Source: Hirundichthys speculiger
Taxonomy: Eukaryota; Chordata; Actinopteri; Beloniformes; Exocoetidae
Length of the DNA: 64,000 nt
Assembly: GCA_018398805.1 (NCBI GenBank)
Contig: JAGFBZ010000712.1
Span: 248,001 to 312,000 of the forward strand
Direction of reading: 5' to 3'
Under the pieces are notes generated by a model that searched no databases, was not told the DNA's origin, and saw only the letters and a program-made list of their open reading frames with translations. Position numbers and translations under genes: made by a program. This document shows positions 49,201 to 61,200 of this stretch, one piece after another (the stretch's first letter is position 1; every line of letters begins with the position of its first letter).

Positions 49201-52200
49201 AGGTAAATTTAGCTATCTCACATCAATTACAGAGGCTTTGTCCAGTTCTTTCTTTGCTGGAACTGGCAGAGGTCTTTACTGTTTCCCCTCAATGGGATAA
49301 TGGTCAGCTAAAACAAAAACAAATTCATAATGTGCATATGTGTCTTACCGCTTGAGGTCGACTGTTGTGACGTTGAAGATGACTCCTTTCAACCACAGGA
49401 TCATGAAAAGTCTCTGGGAGAAAGGACAGTTGCCAATGCTCTCCCCATCACTTCCTGCCTACAAACACACACATAAACATAGATAAATTAAAAAATAAAT
49501 CCACATAAAATATTTGCAGCTGCTATAAACGTAGCAGACTGCGTCAAACTACTATAGTGAGTGCTGTCTCTGTGTTTTAGGGACACTGTCCCTTTAAGAA
49601 CCGTTCCAAATCAAAGTCCAATTAGCCTGCTAGTGATGAGCTGTGATGCTATCAAGTACGCTGCTGGTCCAATTGCAGAAAGACTGAACTGTGTTCTCCT
49701 GTTCATGGAAGTGTGTTCCCCTGAGTCATATTTGCCAGGCATGAACTTAAAAAGGCACAGGTCCAGACTTGACATATTTGAAATTGAGAAACAGTCTAAG
49801 ACTGCACAGGTGTCGACCAAGGGGCTAGCTTGCTAGTATGTTGTGAACCAAGAAATGAAGGAAATACAGTTCCTTGACAAGGGGCTGGCACCAAAAGTGA
49901 GTAAATCTTCATTGACCTTCATGTTTAAATGTCCAGTTTAGCTGCAGATTAAGGTCATTTTCACAATGGCACGATTTAGGTCAGCCCAAAAGAGCTTTGA
50001 GCCAAACCTCGGACCAATATGTTTGAGCTAAAGAGGCTTCAGTAGTGCACTGGGTGGGACAGTGTGAGTTGTGAAGGAGCATGCAAACATGGCAAATAAA
50101 AAGTAATGCTAGCAGTCGTTGACAAATGACCACCAGTAGCATCATTTACAAGCTGTTTAGCCTGTTTAGAGTGGTACAAACAAATAATATACCATATCTC
50201 TCACAATAAACACCTGTGGGCATTCTCGATCACGAACATCCGGGCCACTGGCATCCGCGGGCCATAGCAACCAGTCCGAAGGGGCAAACAATCGCTCACT
50301 GTTGCTGGCGAAGCCGATGCATTTAGCATTTTGTGCCTGTTTTTTCTGATTTCGTGCAGTTTACGATAGGGGGAAAGATGGTGAAGAACTGTTGTGTGTT
50401 CAGCTGCACCAACAATGTTGCTCGCCAGTCGCTTTTGGCATTTTATATGATTCCTAGCGAGGCTACTGAGCCTGAAAGAAGAAGAAAATAGCTGCACGCT
50501 ATTAACAGAGCAGACGAAAATACTCGAGGGAAATTATGGGTGCCCAAATCAGACTACACGTATGTTTGTTCAGCACACTTTGTAACAGGTAAGAAATCGG
50601 ATTTTTTCGAGATATTTTAGTTTTTAATTTCTATGTTTAGATCTAATATGTTGATGTGTTTGGGGAGGCCCCATTATAGATCGTTGAGGTCCGGTAAAAA
50701 AAAAAAAATGCTAGGTCTGTCTGCTGGGGCTGCTGACCCAAATGACTATCGAGAGTCTCCATAATATATCTACTAGGGACCTGCAACAGTGACTCGAGGT
50801 GTCCAGAACGTTTGGAGGGGGCATTTTTTATTTCCTTTCCCAAGGGAAAGGGAATAATTTAGTAAAAGTAATATGATTTAGCAGCAGGGAGGGTGATGAA
50901 TGAAAACATATCTCCGTTAGCATTAGCTCTGGTCCACAGTGTCAATGATTTCTCTACTATGGACCAGAGCTCGCTAGCCAGCTATAAGCCTACCTCGTTG
51001 TCTACAAATATATGGCCCTGGATATTTATTTTGTTAGGTATAAGGTGAGGCTAGTGATGTTAACGTCACTTTATTAATTATATTAATACAATGCTGCGAC
51101 TGTCTGATGTTAACATAGCTCTGGTGTTGGACCGGAGCTAATGCTAACAGAGAACTCATCACCCTCCCTGCTGCTAAATCATATAAATACTTTTGCTAAA
51201 CGGTGGTTAAATCAATCATCTAATAAACAAAGTAAACTTACCTTTGAGTAAATGTAGGTGTGCTTTGAAACTTTTCCCACGTTCAGTTGATTGTGTGGAC
51301 GAACACATAACTGAACCTACAGCCTGCATTCTCCAGCGTTTGTTTTGGTTTGGGAAAGAGAATAAAAATGTCCCTCCAAACGTTCTGGACACCTCGAGTC
51401 ACTGTTGCAGGTCCCCAGCAGCAATATTTCACCATGGCATTATTCTAGTATAATATTAACACTGATGATACACATCGGAAAAATAGCAAATTAGCGAATC
51501 CAATTTGGCTTTATACCTCGCTCCAATGTTGTTTGCCCCTTCGCGCTGTCACCAAGGTCGATAGCATGGTTCGTGACGTCACGCCGATATCGAGAATGAT
51601 GCTAAACATGACAAAGGGCCATCTATTTTGACCCCCAAAATTCCAAATATTGTTCTTACACCATCTACACAAACATTCAAGTGGTTTATGTTATGTAATC
51701 TATAATTATTTTTGATGCTTGTTTCTAGGTCAAAATCGAGACATTAATGAGTAAATTTAAGGTCTGTTTTTATCTTCAGCACATGCAGTGACGCTACAAC
51801 GTACCAGTAGTCATAACAAGTCAATTAGAGACCAGCAATAGTTGTACAGATGTCGTCCAATAAGCGAGCGAACCCGTATTTGAACTGAAAAAAAAAAACA
51901 ACTAAAAGTTGTTGAGATTGCTGAGAAAAATGACAAGAGTTATGGTTAGCTTAATTTTCATTTCATCAAAGCCAACTCTGGGTCAAGATCATGTAGTTGT
52001 GTTTTCAAGCTTTTCAGCTCCTCGTTTAAGGCTGGTTGTCATGGAAACAAGACACTCTGCTAAGACAACACTTGCAAACATGAACTGAACTAACTGAAGA
52101 ATGGTACAATGTAATTTAGTGCACACCAACATATGTGAAAACAGCTTTAAACATATTTAGATCCTGGTTCTCCATAGCTCACCCTGAAAGAGTTGAGGGG

Positions 52201-55200
52201 GAAAGCTTAGCAAGGTAGCCTGAAGTGACTATATTTGCACCAAGTTGAAGGCTGCTAGCCAGAGCTAACCAGAGGGCACTAGCTGGACTGTTTTTATCTC
52301 ATCAGCTTCTACCTCTTGCAGCAGTTGAATTGTCCAGAACCATTCAAGCTTGACTAACCAGACAACTAGCCAGTGACACTGGAAACAAGGCCCACCGCTC
52401 GCTGGCCGAGACTGGTAGGTTTTCTTGACCAACAGGTGACTGCAACCAGCCGGGCAACAGTGAGTTGCAGCAGAGCTCTGCTAGCCCTCATTTCAGCTGT
52501 GATATCTGGAGAGATTTGATCAGAATAAACATTAGTTAGCGCCATAAGCTAAGTCAGAAAAGCTAAGCTACGTTCTGCTAGCTGAACTAAGGTGGCCATG
52601 TTCCAGCCAGCTTCCAGACATGCTCTTTCCACCAAGTTCTCATCAACAGTTGGTAGAAACCAAAAACAGAGCCCAGATAGTTAACACTGGATGTAAATTC
52701 ATCAAATGAACATGAAATGTGACATTATTATGGAGAGCGTAAGAACAATCCAGAGCACGGGGTTACATCACAGCTTACCTTCACAAACAGCTCAATGGAG
52801 GGGAAGCCAAGTTTTTTAATTGCAACGTCGTACCAGGACATGGTGACCAATCCTGGGCCAATCCAGGTCATATTTTCAACACAGAAACAAAACTCATGCA
52901 CCACCAGGACAGAAGGATGGCACAGCGTAATCCACAGGAAGTCCTCTGTGTTAATACTTTAAGGTGACTGGCCACAGTTTAAACTCCGCTCTCTTTCCGT
53001 TTTAGTCCATCCAGTTGTTGACTAATGTCCACAGAGATGTGGTATGAGACATGGGATGGGAGGAACAGTAGTTCTTTCATTTTCAGAGGAATGGTGGTGG
53101 GTGTGAGTGGAATCTCGGTCAGTCACAAACAGCCATGTGCGCACACACACACACATCATGTATGCAGTGTAAATATCTGTCCCAGTCCCATTTGATAAAC
53201 TTGTAGTTACCGCAGGCTCTGGTGACCGTGGACCTTCCTATGCTAAAGACCTAGACTGCTTGTGGACCTCCCATGATGCACTGGGCAGTTTCCTCACTCT
53301 GCTCTCCTCATGCATGAACAACAAGCAACAACATCCACACTTCCAGGTTGAAGCATTTGCAGAACTATGAAAAGTTGAGCTTCCTCAACTGTTTTTCCTG
53401 ACTTAAATGTAGAACAAATCTCCATTTACGTCCATGTTAAAATGCCCAACTTTACTGCAAAAATAAATATATTTATAGCTGATAGCAAAAACAGTCGTGG
53501 TCTCCACAGCTCAATTTGAAATCCATGATTTTTTTTTTTTTGTACCACATCAGGCAATATAATATAAAGCTAGAAATGTATTTATATAATTAAGACCCTG
53601 ATTCGATTAGCAGCCATTGTAGCCACTGGCTAGCTGTCATTTCAGCTACTTAGTGCTCTTAGCATTACTGTATATTAATTTATAAGCTGCAAATAAAAAC
53701 CAGAGATCACAGTCATTCATGTTTTATAGTGTATAGTGTTTTGTCTGCTGCAGATGTCCACAGTTCCTCCAGATTTTACGCGCTCTCGCTTCAGACTTTA
53801 GTGGATAGATTGAAGCAGTTAGTTGATGAAGTATAAAAACCCATTTCAGAGATGTAAGGAGCTCGGTTGTACTCACTTTAATAACATTTCGCCCACATGC
53901 ACAAATAAAAAATAAATATTCAAGGAGCTTCAGAGAGACTGTGGGTGGATTCACTCTGGAAATCCTAAAAGAGATTTTCTTCACTCACAGAAGTGTAAAC
54001 TAGATACTAATAAAGTTATTTCAAATAATTAACAATATCAGTGTCTAAATCGTGTAGGTTATCCCAAATCATTCTTCTGTGACTCTGATTTGAGGCTAAT
54101 GAGAAGGAAAAAAAACCTTGAATATACATATGTGTGTGTTATTTATTAGATATAAATAATATCTAATAAAATAACCCAATGTATTTTATGTGAACTATGG
54201 GAATACAGTTCAGAAGAATAAGATCATGTAGGTCTGAAAAAAATTGTGTATCACTAATAGTGACAGCTACCTGGAAGCTATTTAGATGCTCAGCACACTT
54301 TCCCTCCACTAATGCAACATGTCACCATTCAAACATCACCAAAATGATCAATTATCTGGTGAAATTCGTTAAGGGGAGGACACAGAAAGAAGCTCAGGGT
54401 TTGTGGAAGTAAATCTGCTCCCAACCAGGTTCAGTTCACAGAGTCAGTTACCGTGGTAACAGACTCCAAGCATGAGTTACGTCAGTTTCTGAAACCAGCT
54501 AAACTGAACCCTCTTGTTCGGGGTTCAGTGACCCCGTTTGTGAAACGGAAAACTCAGAGTTTCCATGATGTGGGCGATGTCATTCATTACTATCTGGTTT
54601 CCAAACACAGCAAAACATTTCCTCTCTAAAATATGACTGTGCTCTGTAAGGTTTTATTTCATAGCTTAGCATAATACTAGATGCTAAGCAGCTAAAACAA
54701 TGAGATCCTGGTCTTGTGCCGGGGCCAACAGTTGGCTCAGTTAATGACCAGCTGGATGCCGTTTGGTTGCTTGATCCCCATAAATTTAATTGTTTTGTGT
54801 AATTTTCCCTGATGTAGTTCAGAAAAATACAGTTGTACAGTTGTCAACTTGTACCTGTACAGTTGTCATGGTTGTAAAATCTAACTCAAGAGACCAAAAC
54901 TGCTTTTTTTTTTCGTGCCAGGCTGTAAATATGTTTGTTGTTGCTGCAGTTCATGCATTTTAACATGGAGGTCGACTTAGATTTGTCGATCAGTCCCTTG
55001 TGGTCAGTCAAGGAACTGAAATTTTTGTTACTTCCTGGACTGTCTTTAGTCAAGAAGTGGGGAAGTCACCCATATAGCTTTTTACGACACAGAAAACAGA
55101 ACAGACACGTTTATCTACATGTATTTTTCGTTCACTCGCTTTAAATGACTCAGCAATATCGAACTGGGGAGATCCAGAAATAAGAGAAACTGAGTCTTTG

Positions 55201-58200
55201 AACAGAATATGAAATCATGGACTTACATGGGCCAATTTCAGAACGGCTGATGAAACAGTTGAATGAACGTGCTTGATTTATTCAGGTCAGAATATGAGCA
55301 AATAATGGTGAAGACGTTTCATCAGCAGCAGCATTTTATGTCACATATCACACAGACATTGTTGAGTTTTGTGTACTGCTGATCTTCATCAACCTTGCTT
55401 GGCCCAGTACGTAAAAGCCAATGAGGGGCACATCATACTGCAAATATTACAAAATGTCAGTCTGTTAAGTGCCTTATTATAACCAAAAACTGTACATGTA
55501 GTGTGCAACGTGTTGTTTGCTCGGCCGTGGTCAGATCTTTCAGCACCAAATAGCAGCTTAATCAGCTTACAGAGTGAGAATGCAGAGATTAACCCTGTTG
55601 GCTGCTGGCAGCACAGGTACCCCACTGATTAGATGCCAAACAACAACAAGAGTGACAAACACTGAAATCCATTTATGTTGCTTTAATAAAAAATCTTTCA
55701 TTTGTTGCAGCGTTTTCTGACTTTTTGGTCTGCTGTCTCAGTGGAGGTCAAGTTAGTCAGGCTAATCTTTTTCTAGAACAATACTACACTGAGACTGATC
55801 CATAAAATTTCCATCTGCATCCGTCTGCAATCCCAGCCGCCCCTCTCGACAAAGGCAGTCATTGTTTGGATGTGAGGTCTCTGGCAGAGCGAGCCTGTCG
55901 AGGCGTTGCTCACATATTAGTGCATTTTTCTCTTGGAGTTAAACCTCTCTTTTAATGCCCTCTTTTAATCTCGTCCTAGTTAGAAATGAGCTGCAGAACG
56001 GGTCTCGACTTAAAGTTTGTTTAGGTTTAAGCACACATGGAAAGTGGAACAAAAACTGGAAAAAAAAACCTTTTTAAATTCACAGAGAGAAATTCACAGT
56101 GAGTTTCAGTTGAAGTGAAGTGGTCTACCATGTCTGCTGGATTAGGCCATCACTCTCCTAATGAGATCAGGTGAGAAGATCAACGTGCTTTCTCACTCAC
56201 AAGCTGTCTGAGCATCACCGAAAACACACACCCGAGACTGGAGAAGAACAAACCCTCTCTAACATCACCCATGGGTTTCTGAGAGTCAGTCTTGTATGTA
56301 GAGCCAGTCTTGTTTGTAGAGCCAGTCTTGTATGTAGAGTTGGTCTTGATTGGAGAGTCAGTCTTGTATGTAGAGCCAGTCTTGTATGTAGAGTTGGTCT
56401 TGATTGGAGAGTCAGTCTTGTATGTAGAGCCAGTCTTGATTGGAGGTCAGTCTTGTATGTAGAGTTGGTCTTGATTGGAGAGTCGGTCTTGTATGTAGAG
56501 CCAGTCTTGATTGGAGAGTCAGTCTTGTATGTAGAGCCAGTCTTGATTGGAGAGTTGGTCTTGATTGGAGAGTCAGTCTTGTATGTAGAGCCAGTCTTGT
56601 ATGTAGAGTTGGTCTTGATTGGAGAGTCAGTCTTGTATGTAGAGCCAGTCTTGATTGGAGGGTCAGTCTTGTATGTAGAGTTGGTCTTGATTGGAGAGTC
56701 AGTCTTGTATGTAGAGCCAGTCTTGATTGGAGAGTCAGTCTTGTATGTAGAGCCAGTCTTGTATGTAGAGTTGGTCTTGATTGGAGAGTCAGTCTTGTAT
56801 GTAGAGCCAGTCTTGTATGTAGAGTTGGTCTTGATTGGAGAGTCAGTCTTGTATGTAGAGCCAGTCTGGATTAAAGAGTCAGTCTTGTATGTAGAGCCAG
56901 TCTAGTATGTAGAGTTGGTCTTGATCGGAGAGTCAGTCTTGTATGTAGAGTTGGTCTTGATTGGAGAGTCAGTCTTGTATGTAGAGCCAGTCTTGATTAA
57001 AGAGTCAGTCTTGTATGTAGAGCCAGTCTTGTATGTAGAGTTGGTCTTGATTGGAGAGTCAGTCTTGTATGTAGATCCAGTCTTGTATGTAGAGTTGATC
57101 TTGATTGGAGAGTCAGTCTTGACTGTAGAGTCAGCCTTGTTTGTAGAGCCAGTCTTGTTTGTAGAGTCAGTCTTGTTTGTAGAGTCAGTCTTGTATGTAG
57201 AGCCAGTCTTGTATGTAGAGCCAGTCTTGATTGGAGAGTCAGCCTTGTTTGTAGAGTCAATCTTGATTGGAGAGTCGGTCTTCATTGTAGGGTTGGTCTT
57301 GTTGTAGAGTCAGTCTTGTATGTAGAGTCAGTCTTGATTGGAGAGTCGGTCTTCATTCTAGGGTTGGTCTTGTTTGTAGAGTCAGTCTTGATTACAGAGT
57401 CAGCCTTGTTTGTAGAGTCAGTCTTGATTGGAGAGTCGGTCTTCATTGTAGGGTTGGTCTTGTTGTAGAGTCAGTCTTGTATGTAGAGTCAGTCTTGTAT
57501 GTAGAGTCAGTCTTGATTGGAGAGTCGGTCTTCATTGTATGGTTGGTCTTGTTTGTAGAGTCTGTCTTGATTACAGAGTCAGCCTTGTTTGTAGTGTCAG
57601 TCTTGTATATAGAGTCAGTCTTGTTTGTAGAGTCAGTCTTATTTGTAGAGTCAGTTTTGTTTGTAGAGTCAGTCTTGATTGGAGAGTCGGTCTTGTTTGT
57701 AGAGTCAGTCTTGATTGGAGAGTCGGTCTTGTTTGTAGAGTTGGTCTTGATTGGAGAGTCGGTCTTGTTTGTAGAGTTGGTCTTAATTGGAGAGTCTGTC
57801 TTGTTTGTGCAGTCAGTCTTGTTTGTAGAGTCATCCTTGTTTGCAGAGTCAGTCTTGTATATAGAGTCAGTCTTGTTTGTAGAGTTGGTCTTGTTTGTAG
57901 AGTTGGTCTTGTTTGTAGAGTCAGTTTTGTTTGTAGAGTCAGTCTTGATTGAAGAGTCTGTCTTGTTTGTAGAGTCAGTCTTGATTGGAGAGTCTGTCTT
58001 GTTTGTAGAGTCGGTCTTGATTGGAGAGTTGGTCTTGTTTGTAGAATTAGTCTTTTTTTAGAGTCAGTCTTGATTGAAGAGTCAGTCTTCATTGTAGGGT
58101 TGGTCTTGTTTGTAGAGTCGATGTTAATTGGAGAGTCTGTCTTGTTTGTGGAGTCAGTCTTGTTTGTTGAGTCAATCTTGATTGTAGAGTCAGTCCTGCT

Positions 58201-61200
58201 TGTAAAGTCAATCTTGTTTATAAAGTCCGTCTTGTTTGTAAAATCCACCTTGATTCTAGACATAGGGCCCGATCTTCCACCAAACCTCCTAAAGCCGCTA
58301 TTAAGGATAGTGGGTAGCAGGAGGGGCGTTCCCCCACAAAGAATGCAATCTTCCACCTCCCCAAACCCATGATCTTACCTGCGCTAACCGCTGTCTTGTG
58401 CATATATTATGCATGGGAGTGGTTAGGGCGTTCCACCTGTTTAACCAATCAATGCGTCAGTAGCCATTGCCTTTAAGAGCAGGTTGCGCTACACACAAAC
58501 CGCTATGGAGCGTCTTTTCATCCAGATCGGAGCAGCTCTCATGGGCTTCTCGTCTGGGACTCTGCTGTAGAGCTTCTTCCTTCCACCTCCTCCTCTGCAC
58601 TGATATATACATAACTAGCTTTAACTAATGTGGAGCAAATGATTTAATCATTTCTTTTGTACTCCAAGAAGTTTCCAACAAACTGCTCAGAAAAAATAGA
58701 TTCAGTGAGCTTCCAGGAAAGCATTTCGTAACTAGAAAAGCACTCGGAGAGCGCAGACCTCCGCCAAGCACAACAGCGCAACACTGTTGCAAAAATTTCA
58801 CAATTTCAAATCAAATCAAATCAAAATTCAAATCTCAAATTTGACAAAATCATAACGTTTTTGACTTCAAATCATGCTTCTGAGTCATAGAAATCTTGGA
58901 TTTTACTGAACTGTGACCAACTTTTTATTGTAAAATTGCACTTAAAAAATGCAATTTTTTGTTGTAAAATTGTGACTCTTACAAAATTGCAACTTTTTGA
59001 AGTTATGGTGCTACTTTTATCATTAAATAGTTGCTTACTGATCATCCTGCAGAAAAGACACTTAAATCAGAAGACGTGCACTTGCCCAGTACCATGTGAA
59101 GATAGACATGATATGTTGCAGAGACATGTGTATGTGATTCCTTACCTTCACGTAGAGGGAGATGTCGTAGTTCTGGTCTTGGACTGGTCTGCCATCCTGA
59201 CTCTTGGTGGGCATGGGACTGTCCACCTTCCTGTGAGAGATCAGTTTGACCTCCTCTGTCTTTTCTGGCATCTCATCACGCTGGGGTAGATACGAACGGC
59301 CATCCTCTAGCAGCACCACTCGTTTTTTTTTAACTTGCTCGTCCTTCTTTTTGGACAGAGATTCATCTTTGATCACAGACTTCAGCTCTTTAATCAGGTC
59401 CTCTTTCACTGGTGAACATTTGCCTTCTGGTAAAACATCTTTCTTCGTTGGTTCTTTGCCTCCCCTCTCGGTCTCCTGGATGTCCTTAACAGTCCTGAGT
59501 TCTTTCTTCCAGTCTTTCACTTCTCGCGCCGTCTCTTCCTCTGGTGGGTCTTTTTTAATCCAATCGTTATCTCTTCTCCTGGTTGACAGCACTTTTGGTT
59601 TCCCCAATCCTTCTTTCCCAGCCGGCTGTGGTTGCAGACACAAAATCCCGTTCTCCATTGCATCTTTCAGTCCTTTAACCTTTCCATTAATGTCAAACTC
59701 CATTTCTCTGTTCACATCCTGCTGTTTCTCATCCTTCTCTCTTTTTTCAACTTGTGATTTGTCCTCCTCTTTTTCTTCTTTTCTGTTCTCATTCTTTACT
59801 TCCTCTTGTTTTTCAGCTTGATGTTTCACATTCTTATCTTCCTTTACATTTCTGATTTGTTGTTTCTCATCCTTTTTTTCCTCTTCTTTTCTGACTTGTT
59901 TCTTATCCTTTTCTTTTTGTTCTTTTCTGACTGGTTTCATATCCTTTTCTTCTTCTTTTCTTATTTGTTTTATATCCTTCACATCTACTTTCCTCAGTTG
60001 TTTTATACCCTTTTCTTCTTTTCCAACTTCTTTCATGTCCTTTTCTTCTTCTTTTCTAATTTGTTTCTCACCCTTTTCCTCTTTCTTCCATAGATGTATT
60101 ATATCTTTCACTAGTTCCTGCCTGATTTGTTTCATATCCCTTTCTTCTTCTTTTTTAACTTGTTTCATATCCTTTGTATCTTCCTTTATGACTTGTTTTG
60201 TATCCTTCTCTTCTACTTTCTTGACTTGTTTCATATCCTTCTTATCTTCCTTTATGATTTGTTTTGTATCTTTCTCTTCTACTTTCCTGATTTGTTTCAT
60301 ACCCCTTTCCTCTTCTTTTTTGACTTGTTTCTTATCCTTCTCTTCTTCCTTTATGATTTGTTTTGTGTCTTTCTCTTCTACTTTCCTGATTTGTTTCATA
60401 TCCCTTAGATCTTTTCTAACTTGTTTCATGTCCTTCTCTTCTTCTTTTCTGACTTGGTTCTCAACCTTTTCTTCCTCTACTTTCTTGATTTGTTTCTTGC
60501 CCTTTTCATCTTCATTATCATCTCTCTTTTCTTCCTCTTTATGGACTGGTTTCATATCCCTCTCTTCTTCCTTTATGACTTGTTTTCTATCATTCTCTTC
60601 TTTTCTGACTTGGTTCATAACCATTTTCTCTTCTTTCATGGCTTGTTTCCTATGATTCTCTTCTTCTTTTCTCACTTGTTTTGTATCAATTTGCTCTTCT
60701 TTCGTTACTTGTGTCTTATCCTTCTCCCCTTCTTTTTGGACTTGTATTTTATCTATTATCTCTTCTTTCAAGATTTGTTTCTCATCTTTGCCTTCCTCTT
60801 TTCTGGGTTGTTTTACATCCATTTTCTCTTCTCTCCTGACTTCTTTCTGATCCTCCGCTTCTTCTTTCGTGGCCTGTTTCTTATCCTTCTCTTCTTGTTC
60901 TTCTTTTGTGACTTCTTTCATATCCATTTCTTCTTCTCTCCTGATTTGTTTTTGATCCTCTTCTTCCTTTGTGACCTGTTTCTTATCCTTCACTTCTTCT
61001 TTTCTAAGTTGTTTCATATCAGCTTGCTGTTCCTTCATGTCTTGTTTCTGATCCCTCTCTTCTTCTTTTGTGACCTGTTTCTTATCTGTCTCTTCTTCTT
61101 CTTCTTCTTCGTCATTTGTTTCATATCCTTTTTCTCTTCTTTCTTGGTTTGTTTCCTATCTTTCTCCTCTTCTTCTTCCTCTTCTTCTTCTTTTGTGACT

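Noticed and set aside
56171..58372. Open frames of 100-261 codons on both strands across 56.2-58.4 kb
   Set aside because: All are translations of the 18-bp minisatellite, whose period is divisible by three; both strands are equally open and no domain or splice context exists.
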